From IMG/VR virus record IMGVR_UViG_3300043568_000719, positions 1 to 56,962 of that record: a stretch of DNA of 56,962 nucleotides, one strand, 5' to 3'. The notes beneath the pieces are model-generated. The model saw only the letters and a program-made list of their open reading frames with translations, did not search any database and had not been told where the DNA came from. Source of the stretch: a virus. This document shows positions 13,722 to 20,645 of this stretch, in pieces (position 1 is the stretch's first letter; each line of letters begins with the position of its first letter). The position numbers were made by a program, and so were the translations under genes.

Positions 13722-14137
13722 TTAAACCCCTACGTGATGACCTAATGGTGCAACAGCAAGTAGATGATGCCTGGCAGCATTTCGTTGGTGTGATTATGCT
13801 GAACCAAACTGGTCGAAAAGCTGTAAAGACCACACTACCCGAATTCCTATATTGGTTTCCCACAGCGTTGGCACTGCTACACGCAGAAGAAGAGTTTGTC
13901 AAAAGCATAATCCAGCCCTTGGGAATGCTGAATGTTCGTTATAATCGATTGATTAGAATGAGTCAAGACTACTTGACTTGGGACGGAAATGATGCTACAA
14001 TGTTATATGGCATTGGAAAGTACGGCAGCGACAGCTATGAAATTTTTTACAAGAACAATTATAGTGTAGAGCCTACTGATAAAGAACTGATAAGATACCT
14101 CAAGGAAGAAGTTAATAATGTTTTTGAAACTGCTTGA
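13718..14137 (+). CDS. MBD4-like HhH-GPD DNA glycosylase
   Basis: The 139-residue product matches the glycosylase domain of the MBD4 type: an N-terminal helix with IMLNQTGRKAV (compare I-F-L-N-R-T-S-G-K), a PLGMLNVRYNRLIRMSQDYL helix (compare P-L-G-L-Y-D-L-R-A), the helix-hairpin-helix LYGIGKYGSDSYEIF, and the catalytic Asp (D121) in PTDKELIRYL (compare the P-E-D-H-K-L-N-K-Y segment). No lysine at the endonuclease III position is seen, so it should be a monofunctional base-removing enzyme. MBD4 removes T or U from G mismatches. Here it could repair deaminated bases or act on unmodified or foreign DNA; the real substrate is unknown. Confidence 0.82.
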   Translation: MIKPLRDDLMVQQQVDDAWQHFVGVIMLNQTGRKAVKTTLPEFLYWFPTALALLHAEEEFVKSIIQPLGMLNVRYNRLIRMSQDYLTWDGNDATMLYGIGKYGSDSYEIFYKNNYSVEPTDKELIRYLKEEVNNVFETA

Positions 14138-14585
14138 ACGTCTAGGTCGCAAACGTATCATTTTTGATCGGGTGAATAACGAACCGTATCTCGAACGCTA
14201 TTATCTGTTTCTTAAAGAAAGAAATCGTTTTCCATTCAACATATTTTTACATAAATTTCTTAAAGGTGATCCCGACGATGTTCACGATCATCCGTGGCCG
14301 TATGCTACACTAATATTGAAAGGTGGGTACTATGAATATACTCCTAGTTTCGAAAATGGCAAGATGGTTGGAGAAACAAAGCATTGGCGGGGTCCTGGTC
14401 ACTTCCGCATTTGTAGTTCTAATAGCTATCATCGTATCGAACTTAAACCTGGAGTAACTGCTTGGACTCTATTCATGCCAGGCCCTCACAAACGTGAATG
14501 GGGATTTTTAGTCAACAACAAATGGATACAACACGAACAATATCTCAAGGATAGAAATGAACAAACTCAAAATCAACCAGCATGA
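14118..14585 (+). CDS. Cupin-fold metal-binding protein
   Basis: It overlaps the glycosylase gene by 20 bases and has AAGGAAGAAG before its ATG. The 155-residue product has the cupin pattern: FNIFLHKFLKGDPDDVHDHPW, with a likely metal pair H56 and H58, then YATLILKGGYYEYTP, the second motif GHFRICSSNSYHRIELKPG (His near 105), and TAWTLFMPGPHKREWGF. This resembles small cysteine-dioxygenase-like cupins in phages, but no substrate is known. The metal site appears intact. It may be an enzyme or a sugar- or metabolite-binding protein. It is coupled to the phosphoribosyltransferase gene downstream by a 29-base overlap. Confidence 0.7.
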   Translation: MFLKLLERLGRKRIIFDRVNNEPYLERYYLFLKERNRFPFNIFLHKFLKGDPDDVHDHPWPYATLILKGGYYEYTPSFENGKMVGETKHWRGPGHFRICSSNSYHRIELKPGVTAWTLFMPGPHKREWGFLVNNKWIQHEQYLKDRNEQTQNQPA

Positions 14586-15096
14586 AGTAAACGGATTAGT
14601 CGGCAAAATCTGTAGAGAACTTGCTACAGGAACGTGGAGACCCGATTATATTGTAGGTATTACTCGAGGCGGATTGATTCCTGCTGTTATGATCAGTCAG
14701 TATTTTAATATTCCATTACATACATTGAACGTAAGTTTACGTGACAGTGAGATTGGGCCTGAAAGCAATCTGTGGATGGCTGAAGATGCACTAGGCCCAC
14801 TATCCAAGGATCGTGCAGTTGATAGCGATACTACTTTTAAAAACATTTTGATTGTGGATGATATCAACGATCAAGGTACCACACTTAACTGGATCATGCA
14901 GGATTGGCCTAGTGGTTGCTTTCCAGACGATCCGGCCTGGGAAGAAGTATGGAACAATAATGTTAAATTTGCTGTATTGGTAGATAATCTTGCCAGCAAG
15001 TGTAATGTTAAAATGGATTATATTGGCATGGAAGTCAACAAAGCCGAAAACGATGTGTGGATTGATTTTCCTTGGGAAGATTGGTGGACTAAATGA
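14557..15096 (+). CDS. Type I phosphoribosyltransferase
   Basis: The 179-residue protein shows the PRPP-binding motif ILIVDDINDQGTT (about 98-110) and the PPi loop YIVGITRGGLIPAV (about 31-44), as in xanthine, hypoxanthine and guanine phosphoribosyltransferases. It would make a nucleotide from a free base and PRPP. The Trp-rich C-terminus (FPWEDWWTK) resembles the hood of xanthine-guanine enzymes. A purine or deazapurine base is the likely substrate, which would fit salvage of guanine released by DpdA exchange or by DNA breakdown; that is inference. AAGGAT precedes the ATG. Confidence 0.85.
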   Translation: MNKLKINQHEVNGLVGKICRELATGTWRPDYIVGITRGGLIPAVMISQYFNIPLHTLNVSLRDSEIGPESNLWMAEDALGPLSKDRAVDSDTTFKNILIVDDINDQGTTLNWIMQDWPSGCFPDDPAWEEVWNNNVKFAVLVDNLASKCNVKMDYIGMEVNKAENDVWIDFPWEDWWTK

Positions 15097-15320
15097 TTGA
15101 TTCGAAAATCAAAGTACATTGTACAGATGCAGGCAAAGATTTTGACATGCATGTACTAGGTTACAAGCCTAAAGCATTTTTAGAAGTTGCATTTCAAACA
15201 ATTAAATTGCGACTGGTCTATACAGAACGCACACGAGCATTTGTCGGTAGTCTAGGTGGACGTGAATTTGTCATTCGTGAAGATGCATTGCCTACAGAAA
15301 GAAAGGAATATCAACGATGA
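15093..15320 (+). CDS. Conserved small hypothetical protein (75 aa)
   Basis: A compact beta-rich protein: IKVHCTDAGKDFDMHVLGYK, then KAFLEVAFQTIKLRLVY and RTRAFVGSLGGREFVIRED. It contains one Cys and no membrane span. As I recall, relatives occur in marine T4-like phages next to HIT-family genes, as here. ATGA overlaps couple it to the phosphoribosyltransferase gene before and the HIT gene after. Function unknown. Confidence 0.6.
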   Translation: MIDSKIKVHCTDAGKDFDMHVLGYKPKAFLEVAFQTIKLRLVYTERTRAFVGSLGGREFVIREDALPTERKEYQR

Positions 15321-15694
15321 ACCTACACTATTCATTAGATGATGCACGAGATGCAGGTCAGGCACCATGGGACGATGTTGTACAAGATGATTTTCATGTT
15401 GCTATTTTTAAAGACAAGTATCCTGTAACAGAAGGACACTTGTTGTTTGTGCCTAAATACTCAGCTGTAGGTGTTATCGAAGATTGTTTTGCTGATGCAC
15501 TTAGACTTGGTCAAGAAAAGGTCAACAGTGGTGAGTGGGACGGATTCAATATCGGTATGAATTGGGGGGAAGCAGCAGGGCAAACTGTTCCGTATCCCCA
15601 TGTTCATTTGATTCCCAGACGCAAAGGTGATATGGAAGACCCCACAGGCGGTGTTCGCCACGTGATTCCGGAAAAGGGTAACTACAGAAAATGA
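15317..15694 (+). CDS. HIT-family protein with incomplete His triad
   Basis: The 125-residue product has the HIT fold layout: VAIFKDKYPVTEGHLLFVPK (strand, then P-V-x-x-G-H-x-L-x-x-P), a helix around FADALRLGQEK, and GQTVPYPHVHLIPRRKGD. In the family the triad is H-x-H-x-H; here it reads Y93-x-H95-x-H97, so the first His is Tyr while the central catalytic His is kept. HIT enzymes cleave nucleotide phosphoramidates, dinucleoside polyphosphates or similar. Activity is likely but specificity unknown. It is coupled to genes on both sides by four-base overlaps. Confidence 0.88.
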   Translation: MNLHYSLDDARDAGQAPWDDVVQDDFHVAIFKDKYPVTEGHLLFVPKYSAVGVIEDCFADALRLGQEKVNSGEWDGFNIGMNWGEAAGQTVPYPHVHLIPRRKGDMEDPTGGVRHVIPEKGNYRK

Positions 15695-15891
15695 TAACTG
15701 TACATGTACCATGGAGTCCCAAGGCAGGTAGTATCCCAATTTGGGATGAAATCACTATAAGCATTATAGAACGATTTGGGTTACCTGGGGACAAATACAC
15801 CACAGAGTTAACAGACAGCTACATGAACTTTCTATTTAAGGATGAGCGTGAAGGATTAATGTGTCAACTGTTGGTCAGCGACTATATATGA
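15691..15891 (+). CDS. Small hypothetical protein (66 aa)
   Basis: It begins MITVHVPWSPKAGSIPIWDE, then a helix ITISIIERFGLPG, KYTTELTDSYMNFLFKDE and a short hydrophobic end. The size and mixed alpha/beta profile suggest a small soluble protein. Both ends overlap neighbours by four bases. No homologous family recognised and no function inferred. Confidence 0.6.
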   Translation: MITVHVPWSPKAGSIPIWDEITISIIERFGLPGDKYTTELTDSYMNFLFKDEREGLMCQLLVSDYI

Positions 15892-16106
15892 AAAATATCT
15901 TGATAGTCATTGTAGCATTTATAGCAGTGTTTTTGATTGTTATCAACAATTGGGAAGGAACTCCTGGTAGATATTACAATTGCAGAGATATAGATTTTCT
16001 TCCTGATGTACCTCCCCAAGTTAGAACAGAATGTAGAAAGATGATCAAAGAAAGATTAGAGCAACAACGTAAGCAAGAGCGAGATAGGTCAGATTCAATA
16101 ATATGA
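15888..16106 (+). CDS. Single-pass membrane protein with two cysteines (72 aa)
   Basis: ATG 15888 overlaps the previous stop (ATGA) and is preferred over in-frame GTG 15861. Residues 4-22 are a hydrophobic helix (ILIVIVAFIAVFLIVINNW). After it come RYYNCRDIDFLPDVPPQVRT and ECRKMIKERLEQQRKQERDR, giving two cysteines about 22 residues apart and a charged helix. The short Lys-Asn start and hydrophobic run suggest either a signal anchor with the rest in the periplasm or an export signal. The tail is shorter than a usual inner spanin, so I do not call it one. Function unknown. Confidence 0.65.
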   Translation: MKNILIVIVAFIAVFLIVINNWEGTPGRYYNCRDIDFLPDVPPQVRTECRKMIKERLEQQRKQERDRSDSII

Positions 16107-16294
16107 ATACCTGGACATTAACTGTTGAAGAAGATGGTATATTATCGTTACCACAGGATCTGCTTGATGCTGCAGGTTGGAAAGAGGGCGATTGCTTACA
16201 TTGGATTGACAATCACGACGGGACTTGGCGGTTAATCAAAGAAGACTTGACAACTTTTATTAATAATGGTATAATAAACAATGACAACAACTAA
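16103..16294 (+). CDS. AbrB/SpoVT-like DNA-binding protein (63 aa)
   Basis: The product has the swapped-hairpin pattern of AbrB and MazE-type proteins: WTLTVEEDGILSLPQDLLDA, then AGWKEGDCLHW and a final strand TWRLIKED. The usual motif is strand, P-x-x-L/I-R, G-x-x-x-G-D, strand; here L-P-x-x-L-L and GWKEGD fit. Such proteins bind DNA as dimers. No toxin-like partner gene is adjacent, so a phage regulator is more likely than an antitoxin. Its 3-prime end contains the strong promoter at 16247. Confidence 0.65.
   Translation: MNTWTLTVEEDGILSLPQDLLDAAGWKEGDCLHWIDNHDGTWRLIKEDLTTFINNGIINNDNN
16247..16275 (+). promoter_or_regulatory. Perfect-consensus sigma70 promoter with extended -10
   Basis: TTGACA (16247-16252), a 17-base spacer and TATAAT (16270-16275) match all 12 consensus bases, and TGG directly before TATAAT supplies an extended -10. 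It lies within the 3-prime end of the AbrB-like gene. Predicted start is near 16282, on the ATG of the next gene at 16281. It would drive the 16281 gene, queE and downstream genes from host RNA polymerase. Confidence 0.85.
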
Positions 16295-17543
16295 TACTAA
16301 AGGCTCATGGCCATTTGCTCCGAGCGATGTTCCGGAGCCAACTGCTGAAGAACTTGAAACACAGCGTCTAGCAGAACAGCAAAAACTTATTGAAGTTCTT
16401 AAATTCACACCACGCACATACAAAATTAGTATGTGGGGCTACGGTGGCGAAAAGGTTATGGGCACAGTAGACAAAAAGATTTGGGACTATTGTAATGATA
16501 ATCAAGTCGACTTATCTGAAATTGCTTGGAGTGATGAAGATACTGTACAAGAAGAAATGGGGCTTGACCTAGACATGCTGCCATTTACACCAGGCTCGTG
16601 GTACGAGTGTGACGACATGGGACACATCAATGGTGTGAGTCGCGATGCAGGCACACTTCAAATCGAAGACGAAAATGGTAACACAGTACTGGAACGCTCT
16701 CTAGATAGTATCGACGGAACAGACATCGGTCTGTGTTGCAGTGACGAAGTATGGGCAGGATCAAAGCCCAAAGGCACAGTAGTGTTCATTGGTAGCAGTA
16801 ATGAAAAAGGCACATTCTTTGAAGGCGAAATTGAACTTCGTGCACCTTTTGATATTGAAAAATTAGAATTAAACTACGATGAGTTCGATGGTGAAGATAT
16901 TATTACCAGCGTAACCTACGACGGTGAGGATATTGACAACTGGGGCGGCAGCACAGACGGCAAGAGTTCAGACATGAACATGGTTTTGATTACAGACGAC
17001 CAAGGCAATTGGGAACGCTATTCTCCAGAAGAAAAAGATTGGGGTCATCCTCCAATAGGAACAAGTCCAAGTGACTGGGAAAAGTCACCTAAGTTCAAGT
17101 TTGCCAAAGTTAAACCTACTGTGGAAGGTTGGTATAGTGCAGTGTGGCGCAACTTCGGAACTACCTACGGTACATTATATTGGAACGGTACAGAATTCGG
17201 CGAATGGGAATACGGACAGTTCAAACCGCAGTCAGGAGTTGATACTTGGCAGGGATATAACTGGGACACTGGTTCATGGGTTAATCAGCCACCAGAGCCA
17301 GTAGACGCACAATGCAGTGATAAGAAATGCGGGTGGACTGGTATGCGTAGCGATATGCGTGAAGATGACGACTATAACAATCATTGTCCGTTGTGTGATG
17401 GCACAGAATTTGAATGGATTGACTATGATCCAGACACCAAAGAAGGTCGTGCCAATCGTAAAAAGTATTGCAAAGAATGGGATCCAGCTGTGTCAATGGA
17501 CCGAATTGTCAAAGCATTTCCGAATACAGAGGAAAATAAATGA
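16281..17543 (+). CDS. Acidic zinc-finger-containing phage protein of unknown function (420 aa)
   Basis: The protein is rich in Asp, Glu, Gly and Trp. After a polar start (GSWPFAPSDVPEPT) a KISMWGYGGEKVMGT region begins a series of beta-rich segments, including PFTPGSWYECDDMGHINGV and GWYSAVWRNFGTTYGTLYW, which reads as repeated strands. Near residues 345-380 CSDKKCGWTG and HCPLCDGTEF give two Cys pairs forming a likely zinc ribbon. The final part is charged. I do not recognise a family. It begins at the expected start point of the 16247 promoter, has no Shine-Dalgarno sequence, and overlaps queE by four bases. Confidence 0.65.
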   Translation: MTTTNTKGSWPFAPSDVPEPTAEELETQRLAEQQKLIEVLKFTPRTYKISMWGYGGEKVMGTVDKKIWDYCNDNQVDLSEIAWSDEDTVQEEMGLDLDMLPFTPGSWYECDDMGHINGVSRDAGTLQIEDENGNTVLERSLDSIDGTDIGLCCSDEVWAGSKPKGTVVFIGSSNEKGTFFEGEIELRAPFDIEKLELNYDEFDGEDIITSVTYDGEDIDNWGGSTDGKSSDMNMVLITDDQGNWERYSPEEKDWGHPPIGTSPSDWEKSPKFKFAKVKPTVEGWYSAVWRNFGTTYGTLYWNGTEFGEWEYGQFKPQSGVDTWQGYNWDTGSWVNQPPEPVDAQCSDKKCGWTGMRSDMREDDDYNNHCPLCDGTEFEWIDYDPDTKEGRANRKKYCKEWDPAVSMDRIVKAFPNTEENK

Positions 17544-18403
17544 GTAAAATTAAAATAGCAGAGCTGTTCTACAGCATACAAGGCGAAGGACGTTATATGG
17601 GTGTTCCTTCTGTTTTCTTGCGTACATTTGGGTGTAACTTCAAGTGTGCTGGCTTTGGCATGCCTCGTGGTGAAATCAGTCACGAGGCTACTGACATTGC
17701 GGCCACACACTCAATGATCGAATCATTTCAAACGTATGAAGAACTTCCGTTAGTTAGCACAGGCTGTGACAGCTATGCATCATGGATGCCAGAGTTTAAA
17801 GATCTTAGTCCGATGCTTACTTCAGATGCAATAGCAGAACGTATCATGGAAATCTTACCTTACAAGCGTTGGGAAGACGAACATCTTGTTATTACAGGCG
17901 GCGAACCGTTACTAGGTTGGCAACGTGCTTATCCAGATCTGTTGAATCATCCGAGCATGACAGGTCTTAAAGAAATTACGTTTGAAACAAACGGTACTCA
18001 GAAACTCACACCAGAGTTTAAAACATTCTTACAAGAGTGGAACCAGAATCCTCCATTTGTTTCTAGAGAAGTTACATTTTCAGTCAGTGCCAAACTCAGC
18101 TGTTCAGGCGAAGAAAGGCACGAAGCGATAAAGCCAGATGTTGTTTGTGAATATCAAGAAGTTGGTAATACCTATCTTAAGTTAGTTATTGCTACAGAAG
18201 AAGATGCTGAAGAAGCTCTAGAAACTCTAGATATATATCGAGCAGAAGGATTCACCGGACATTGTTATCTCATGCCTGTGGGCGGAGTTGAATCAGTGTA
18301 CACGCTAAATAACCGTCGTGTAGCAGAATTAGCAATGAAACACGGACTTAGGTACAGTGATAGACTACAAGTGCCGTTATTTAAAAATGAGTGGGGAACA
18401 TAA
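17540..18403 (+). CDS. queE: 7-carboxy-7-deazaguanine synthase (QueE), radical SAM
   Basis: QueE makes 7-carboxy-7-deazaguanine from carboxytetrahydropterin using SAM and a 4Fe-4S cluster. The start AELFYSIQGEGRYMGVPSVF matches the QueE opening, followed by LRTFGCNFKC (C32, C36), the ITGGEP motif near 120 and ETNGT near 155. In ordinary QueE the third cluster Cys follows at once as W-C-D-T. Here that place is G-F, and a likely replacement Cys (C76 in STGCDSYASW) comes about 38 residues later, as if a loop were inserted. The protein is 287 residues, longer than usual. It is coupled to genes on both sides and supplies the precursor for DpdA. Confidence 0.9.
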   Translation: MSKIKIAELFYSIQGEGRYMGVPSVFLRTFGCNFKCAGFGMPRGEISHEATDIAATHSMIESFQTYEELPLVSTGCDSYASWMPEFKDLSPMLTSDAIAERIMEILPYKRWEDEHLVITGGEPLLGWQRAYPDLLNHPSMTGLKEITFETNGTQKLTPEFKTFLQEWNQNPPFVSREVTFSVSAKLSCSGEERHEAIKPDVVCEYQEVGNTYLKLVIATEEDAEEALETLDIYRAEGFTGHCYLMPVGGVESVYTLNNRRVAELAMKHGLRYSDRLQVPLFKNEWGT

Positions 18404-18843
18404 TGAATAAATGGATTGAAAAATTATTTGGTATTGATAAGATCAGAGCAGAAGCTGAACGATCTGCAATCATCGCAGCCGAGGCTGCTGAAACAGCCAA
18501 AGCAGCCACTGCGGCTGCTGAACGTGCCACAGAAGCAGAAGCACAGGCTAAACTATCACCAAAAGAACGTGCAACACGCAAAAAAGAACCGTGGGTAGGT
18601 GTACTCGAAACACATGTCAACAAAGATAATGTGCGTAATGGCTTTTTTGAGCTTGACTGGAACGACCTTTTTGTGTTAAAATTAAAGCAAGAGGGATACG
18701 GTGAGGACGGGGATAAAGACGAAGAAATTATAGATCGTTGGTTCCGTGAACTGTGTGCCAATGTAGTAGTTGATGGTGATTTTGGCGGTCCTGTAAACAC
18801 AGGCTTAATTGATATTAAAACAGTAAAGAAAGACAATCTATGA
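18403..18843 (+). CDS. Conserved phage protein with Ala-rich coiled coil (146 aa)
   Basis: ATG 18403 shares one base with the queE stop (TAATG) and is preferred over the in-frame GTG at 18391. Residues about 14-52 are an Ala/Glu-rich helix (SAIIAAEAAETAKAATAAAE) that should form coiled coil. The second half is globular and conserved-looking: KKEPWVGVLETHVNKDNVRN, GFFELDWNDLFVLKLKQEGY and EIIDRWFRELCAN. I recall relatives in marine T4-like phages, function unknown. It overlaps the RNase H gene by four bases. Confidence 0.7.
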   Translation: MNKWIEKLFGIDKIRAEAERSAIIAAEAAETAKAATAAAERATEAEAQAKLSPKERATRKKEPWVGVLETHVNKDNVRNGFFELDWNDLFVLKLKQEGYGEDGDKDEEIIDRWFRELCANVVVDGDFGGPVNTGLIDIKTVKKDNL

Positions 18844-19847
18844 CATATATCTTAGTTGATACAGCAAACACATTCTTTCGTGCTCGGCACGTTATCAACG
18901 GTGACGCTGATATTAAACTAGGCATGGCGTTTCATATTACTTTAAACAGCATTCGCAAAGCATGGCAGCAGTTCGAAGGTAGCCATGTTATCTTCTGCTT
19001 AGAGGGGCGTAGCTGGCGGAAAGATTACTATACTCCTTACAAAGCTCAACGTGCTGCTCAACGTGCTGCTCACACAGAACGTGAAGCAGACGAAGAAAAG
19101 ATCTTCTGGGAAGCATTTGATACATTCAAAGACTTTATCGCAGAAAAGACCAACTGTACTGTGCTACAAAATCCACGCCTCGAAGCAGATGATTTAATTG
19201 CTGGTTGGATACAAACGCATCCAAATGACAAACATGTGATCATTAGCACAGACACAGACTTTGTTCAATTGATTGCACCCAATGTCACGCAGTACAACGG
19301 TGTCATGGAACATGTTATCACTGACAAAGGAATATTTGATGACAAAGGTAAAGCAGTCATTGACAAGAAAACACAAGAGCCTAAGCCCGCACCTAATCCA
19401 GAATGGCTATTGTTCGAAAAATGCATGCGTGGTGATACCAGTGATAATGTCTTCTCAGCGTATCCGGGTGTACGTACTAAAGGCACAAGCAAAAAAGTGG
19501 GTCTTACTGAAGCGTTCGAAGATCGTAACAGCAAAGGATATGCGTGGAACAATCTCATGCTTCAGAGGTGGTCTGACCATAATGGAGTAGAACATCGAGT
19601 GCTAGAAGATTATGAACGCAATCGTCGACTGATTGATCTAACACACCAGCCTGATGACATTAAAGAGGTAATTGCAAATACCATTACCACTGCTACCGCT
19701 GAACAAAAGAATGTGAGTCAAGTTGGTATAAGATTAATCAAGTTCTGTAATCTATGGGATTTGAAAAAGATTGCTGATCAGGCACAGAGTTATGCAGAAC
19801 CACTTAATGCGAGATACGTCAATGAAACTCAAACTTTGTCAGTATGA
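18840..19847 (+). CDS. rnh: T4-type RNase H, FEN-1-like 5-prime nuclease
   Basis: T4 RNase H removes RNA primers and short flaps from lagging-strand fragments. The 335-residue product carries the metal-binding acidic motifs of the family: ILVDTANTFFRAR near 4-16, EADDLIAGW near 115-123, STDTDFVQLI near 136-145, and MRGDTSDNV near 196-204. The arch region CLEGRSWRKDYYTPYK is also present. Length is slightly above T4 RNase H (305). All catalytic Asp residues are seen, so it should be active. It acts with the gp43 and gp45 homologues at 3531 and 6261. Confidence 0.93.
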   Translation: MTYILVDTANTFFRARHVINGDADIKLGMAFHITLNSIRKAWQQFEGSHVIFCLEGRSWRKDYYTPYKAQRAAQRAAHTEREADEEKIFWEAFDTFKDFIAEKTNCTVLQNPRLEADDLIAGWIQTHPNDKHVIISTDTDFVQLIAPNVTQYNGVMEHVITDKGIFDDKGKAVIDKKTQEPKPAPNPEWLLFEKCMRGDTSDNVFSAYPGVRTKGTSKKVGLTEAFEDRNSKGYAWNNLMLQRWSDHNGVEHRVLEDYERNRRLIDLTHQPDDIKEVIANTITTATAEQKNVSQVGIRLIKFCNLWDLKKIADQAQSYAEPLNARYVNETQTLSV

Positions 19848-19890
19848 AGACACCTGTGAAATTAAAACAGATACCTGTTGGGAGAACACA

Positions 19891-20367
19891 ATGACAGACA
19901 TACATGCTAAACCTATCATAGCAAATAAATTTTGGATTGTAGAAGCAAATGGCGAGAAGATTGCTACCTTGAGAAAGGATGATGATAACAGATTTTTTAT
20001 GAGTAATGAGACAGGCGTAACAATTTACGAAACCAAAGATAGTTTAACCAAACAGTTTGGTAAAAAGTTTTTCACTGTAAAGATTGTCAAAGAAGCCGAC
20101 ACAGCATTGCCTAATGAAGTTCATGGGTATGCCACCAGTGCCGAGCCGCACAATGCCATGTTTGACATTCGCAAGAAACTTCCCTTGTTCACAAAAAGCA
20201 GCGATTCAAAAAGTTTATATTGTGCGGGTTACTACTGTATAAAATTTGATAAAGGCTGGGTCAAAAGTTTTTGTCCCAAAAAGATCACACTGGAACGATA
20301 TCCATATAAAGGTCCGTTCAAGACAGAATTAGAAATGAAACAGGTATTGGCCAATGTCACAAAATAA
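19891..20367 (+). CDS. Conserved phage protein (158 aa)
   Basis: The frame could begin at ATG 19822 (adding a 23-residue Cys-rich segment, LCQYEDTCEIKTDTCWEN) but ATG 19891 has GGGAGA just before it and gives MTDIHAKPIIANKFWIVEAN, which as I recall resembles relatives. A 16-codon frame at 19844-19894 ends on this start as ATGA and could couple translation to the RNase H gene. The protein alternates strands and charged loops: FWIVEANGEKIATLRKDDDN, YCAGYYCIKFDKGWVKSFCP, with several Cys in the C-terminal half. Soluble; function unknown. Confidence 0.7.
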   Translation: MTDIHAKPIIANKFWIVEANGEKIATLRKDDDNRFFMSNETGVTIYETKDSLTKQFGKKFFTVKIVKEADTALPNEVHGYATSAEPHNAMFDIRKKLPLFTKSSDSKSLYCAGYYCIKFDKGWVKSFCPKKITLERYPYKGPFKTELEMKQVLANVTK

Positions 20368-20602
20368 TCTGCCAACTACATTACCTACTATACAGAAACT
20401 ACTACAGCGAATTCAAGTAGCTGAACGTAGCCAGCAAAAAGAAATACGCATAAGTCTACAAGAAGCTAGAGATCTAACTTCAGAATTAGCCCTTATGACT
20501 GTGAAGCTAGGACTAACTGTTACTGAAATACACCAAATGCTGGTGGCAATCAAAGAATCTACCACTCAAATAGACGTTAAATTCGACGGCGGACAGTTCT
20601 AA
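20354..20602 (+). CDS. Conserved small helical protein (82 aa)
   Basis: It overlaps the previous gene by 14 bases. The product has a short Pro/Thr start, then helices IQKLLQRIQVAERSQQKEIR, SLQEARDLTSELALMTVKLG and LTVTEIHQMLVAIKES, and ends in a polar tail. This resembles a three-helix bundle. As I recall, relatives are frequent in marine T4-like phages. It is the last gene before the late-type unit that starts at 20608. Function unknown. Confidence 0.65.
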   Translation: MSQNNLPTTLPTIQKLLQRIQVAERSQQKEIRISLQEARDLTSELALMTVKLGLTVTEIHQMLVAIKESTTQIDVKFDGGQF

Positions 20603-20607
20603 AAAAA

Positions 20608-20615
20608 CATAAATA
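20608..20615 (+). promoter_or_regulatory. Candidate late promoter (CATAAATA)
   Basis: CATAAATA matches seven of eight bases of TATAAATA and lies 28 bases before the ATG at 20644. Start would be near 20621, inside the left arm of the hairpin annotated at 20615-20645. This arrangement allows late transcripts to lack the full hairpin. Confidence 0.6.
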
Positions 20616-20645
20616 TATACGTGGTTAATTAGGAAACACGTATAT
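20615..20645 (+). promoter_or_regulatory. Start-codon-masking hairpin with ribosome-binding site in loop
   Basis: ATATACGTG (20615-20623) is a perfect nine-base inverted repeat of CACGTATAT (20637-20645), with a 13-base loop holding the Shine-Dalgarno AGGA (20632-20634 region). The right arm includes the first two bases of the ATG at 20644. Read-through transcripts would hide the start, whereas transcripts from the late promoter would begin inside the left arm. Confidence 0.6.

Noticed and set aside
14118-14585. Calling the cupin a sugar epimerase such as RmlC because an RmlB-like gene is present
   Set aside because: The RmlB-like gene is over 12 kb away on the other strand and RmlC active-site motifs were not seen.
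15888-16106. Membrane protein as an inner spanin
   Set aside because: The domain after the membrane helix is short and no outer-membrane lipoprotein gene is nested or adjacent.
16103-16294. AbrB-like protein as antitoxin of a toxin-antitoxin pair
   Set aside because: Neither neighbour looks like a toxin; the adjacent genes are a membrane protein and a 420-residue zinc-finger protein.
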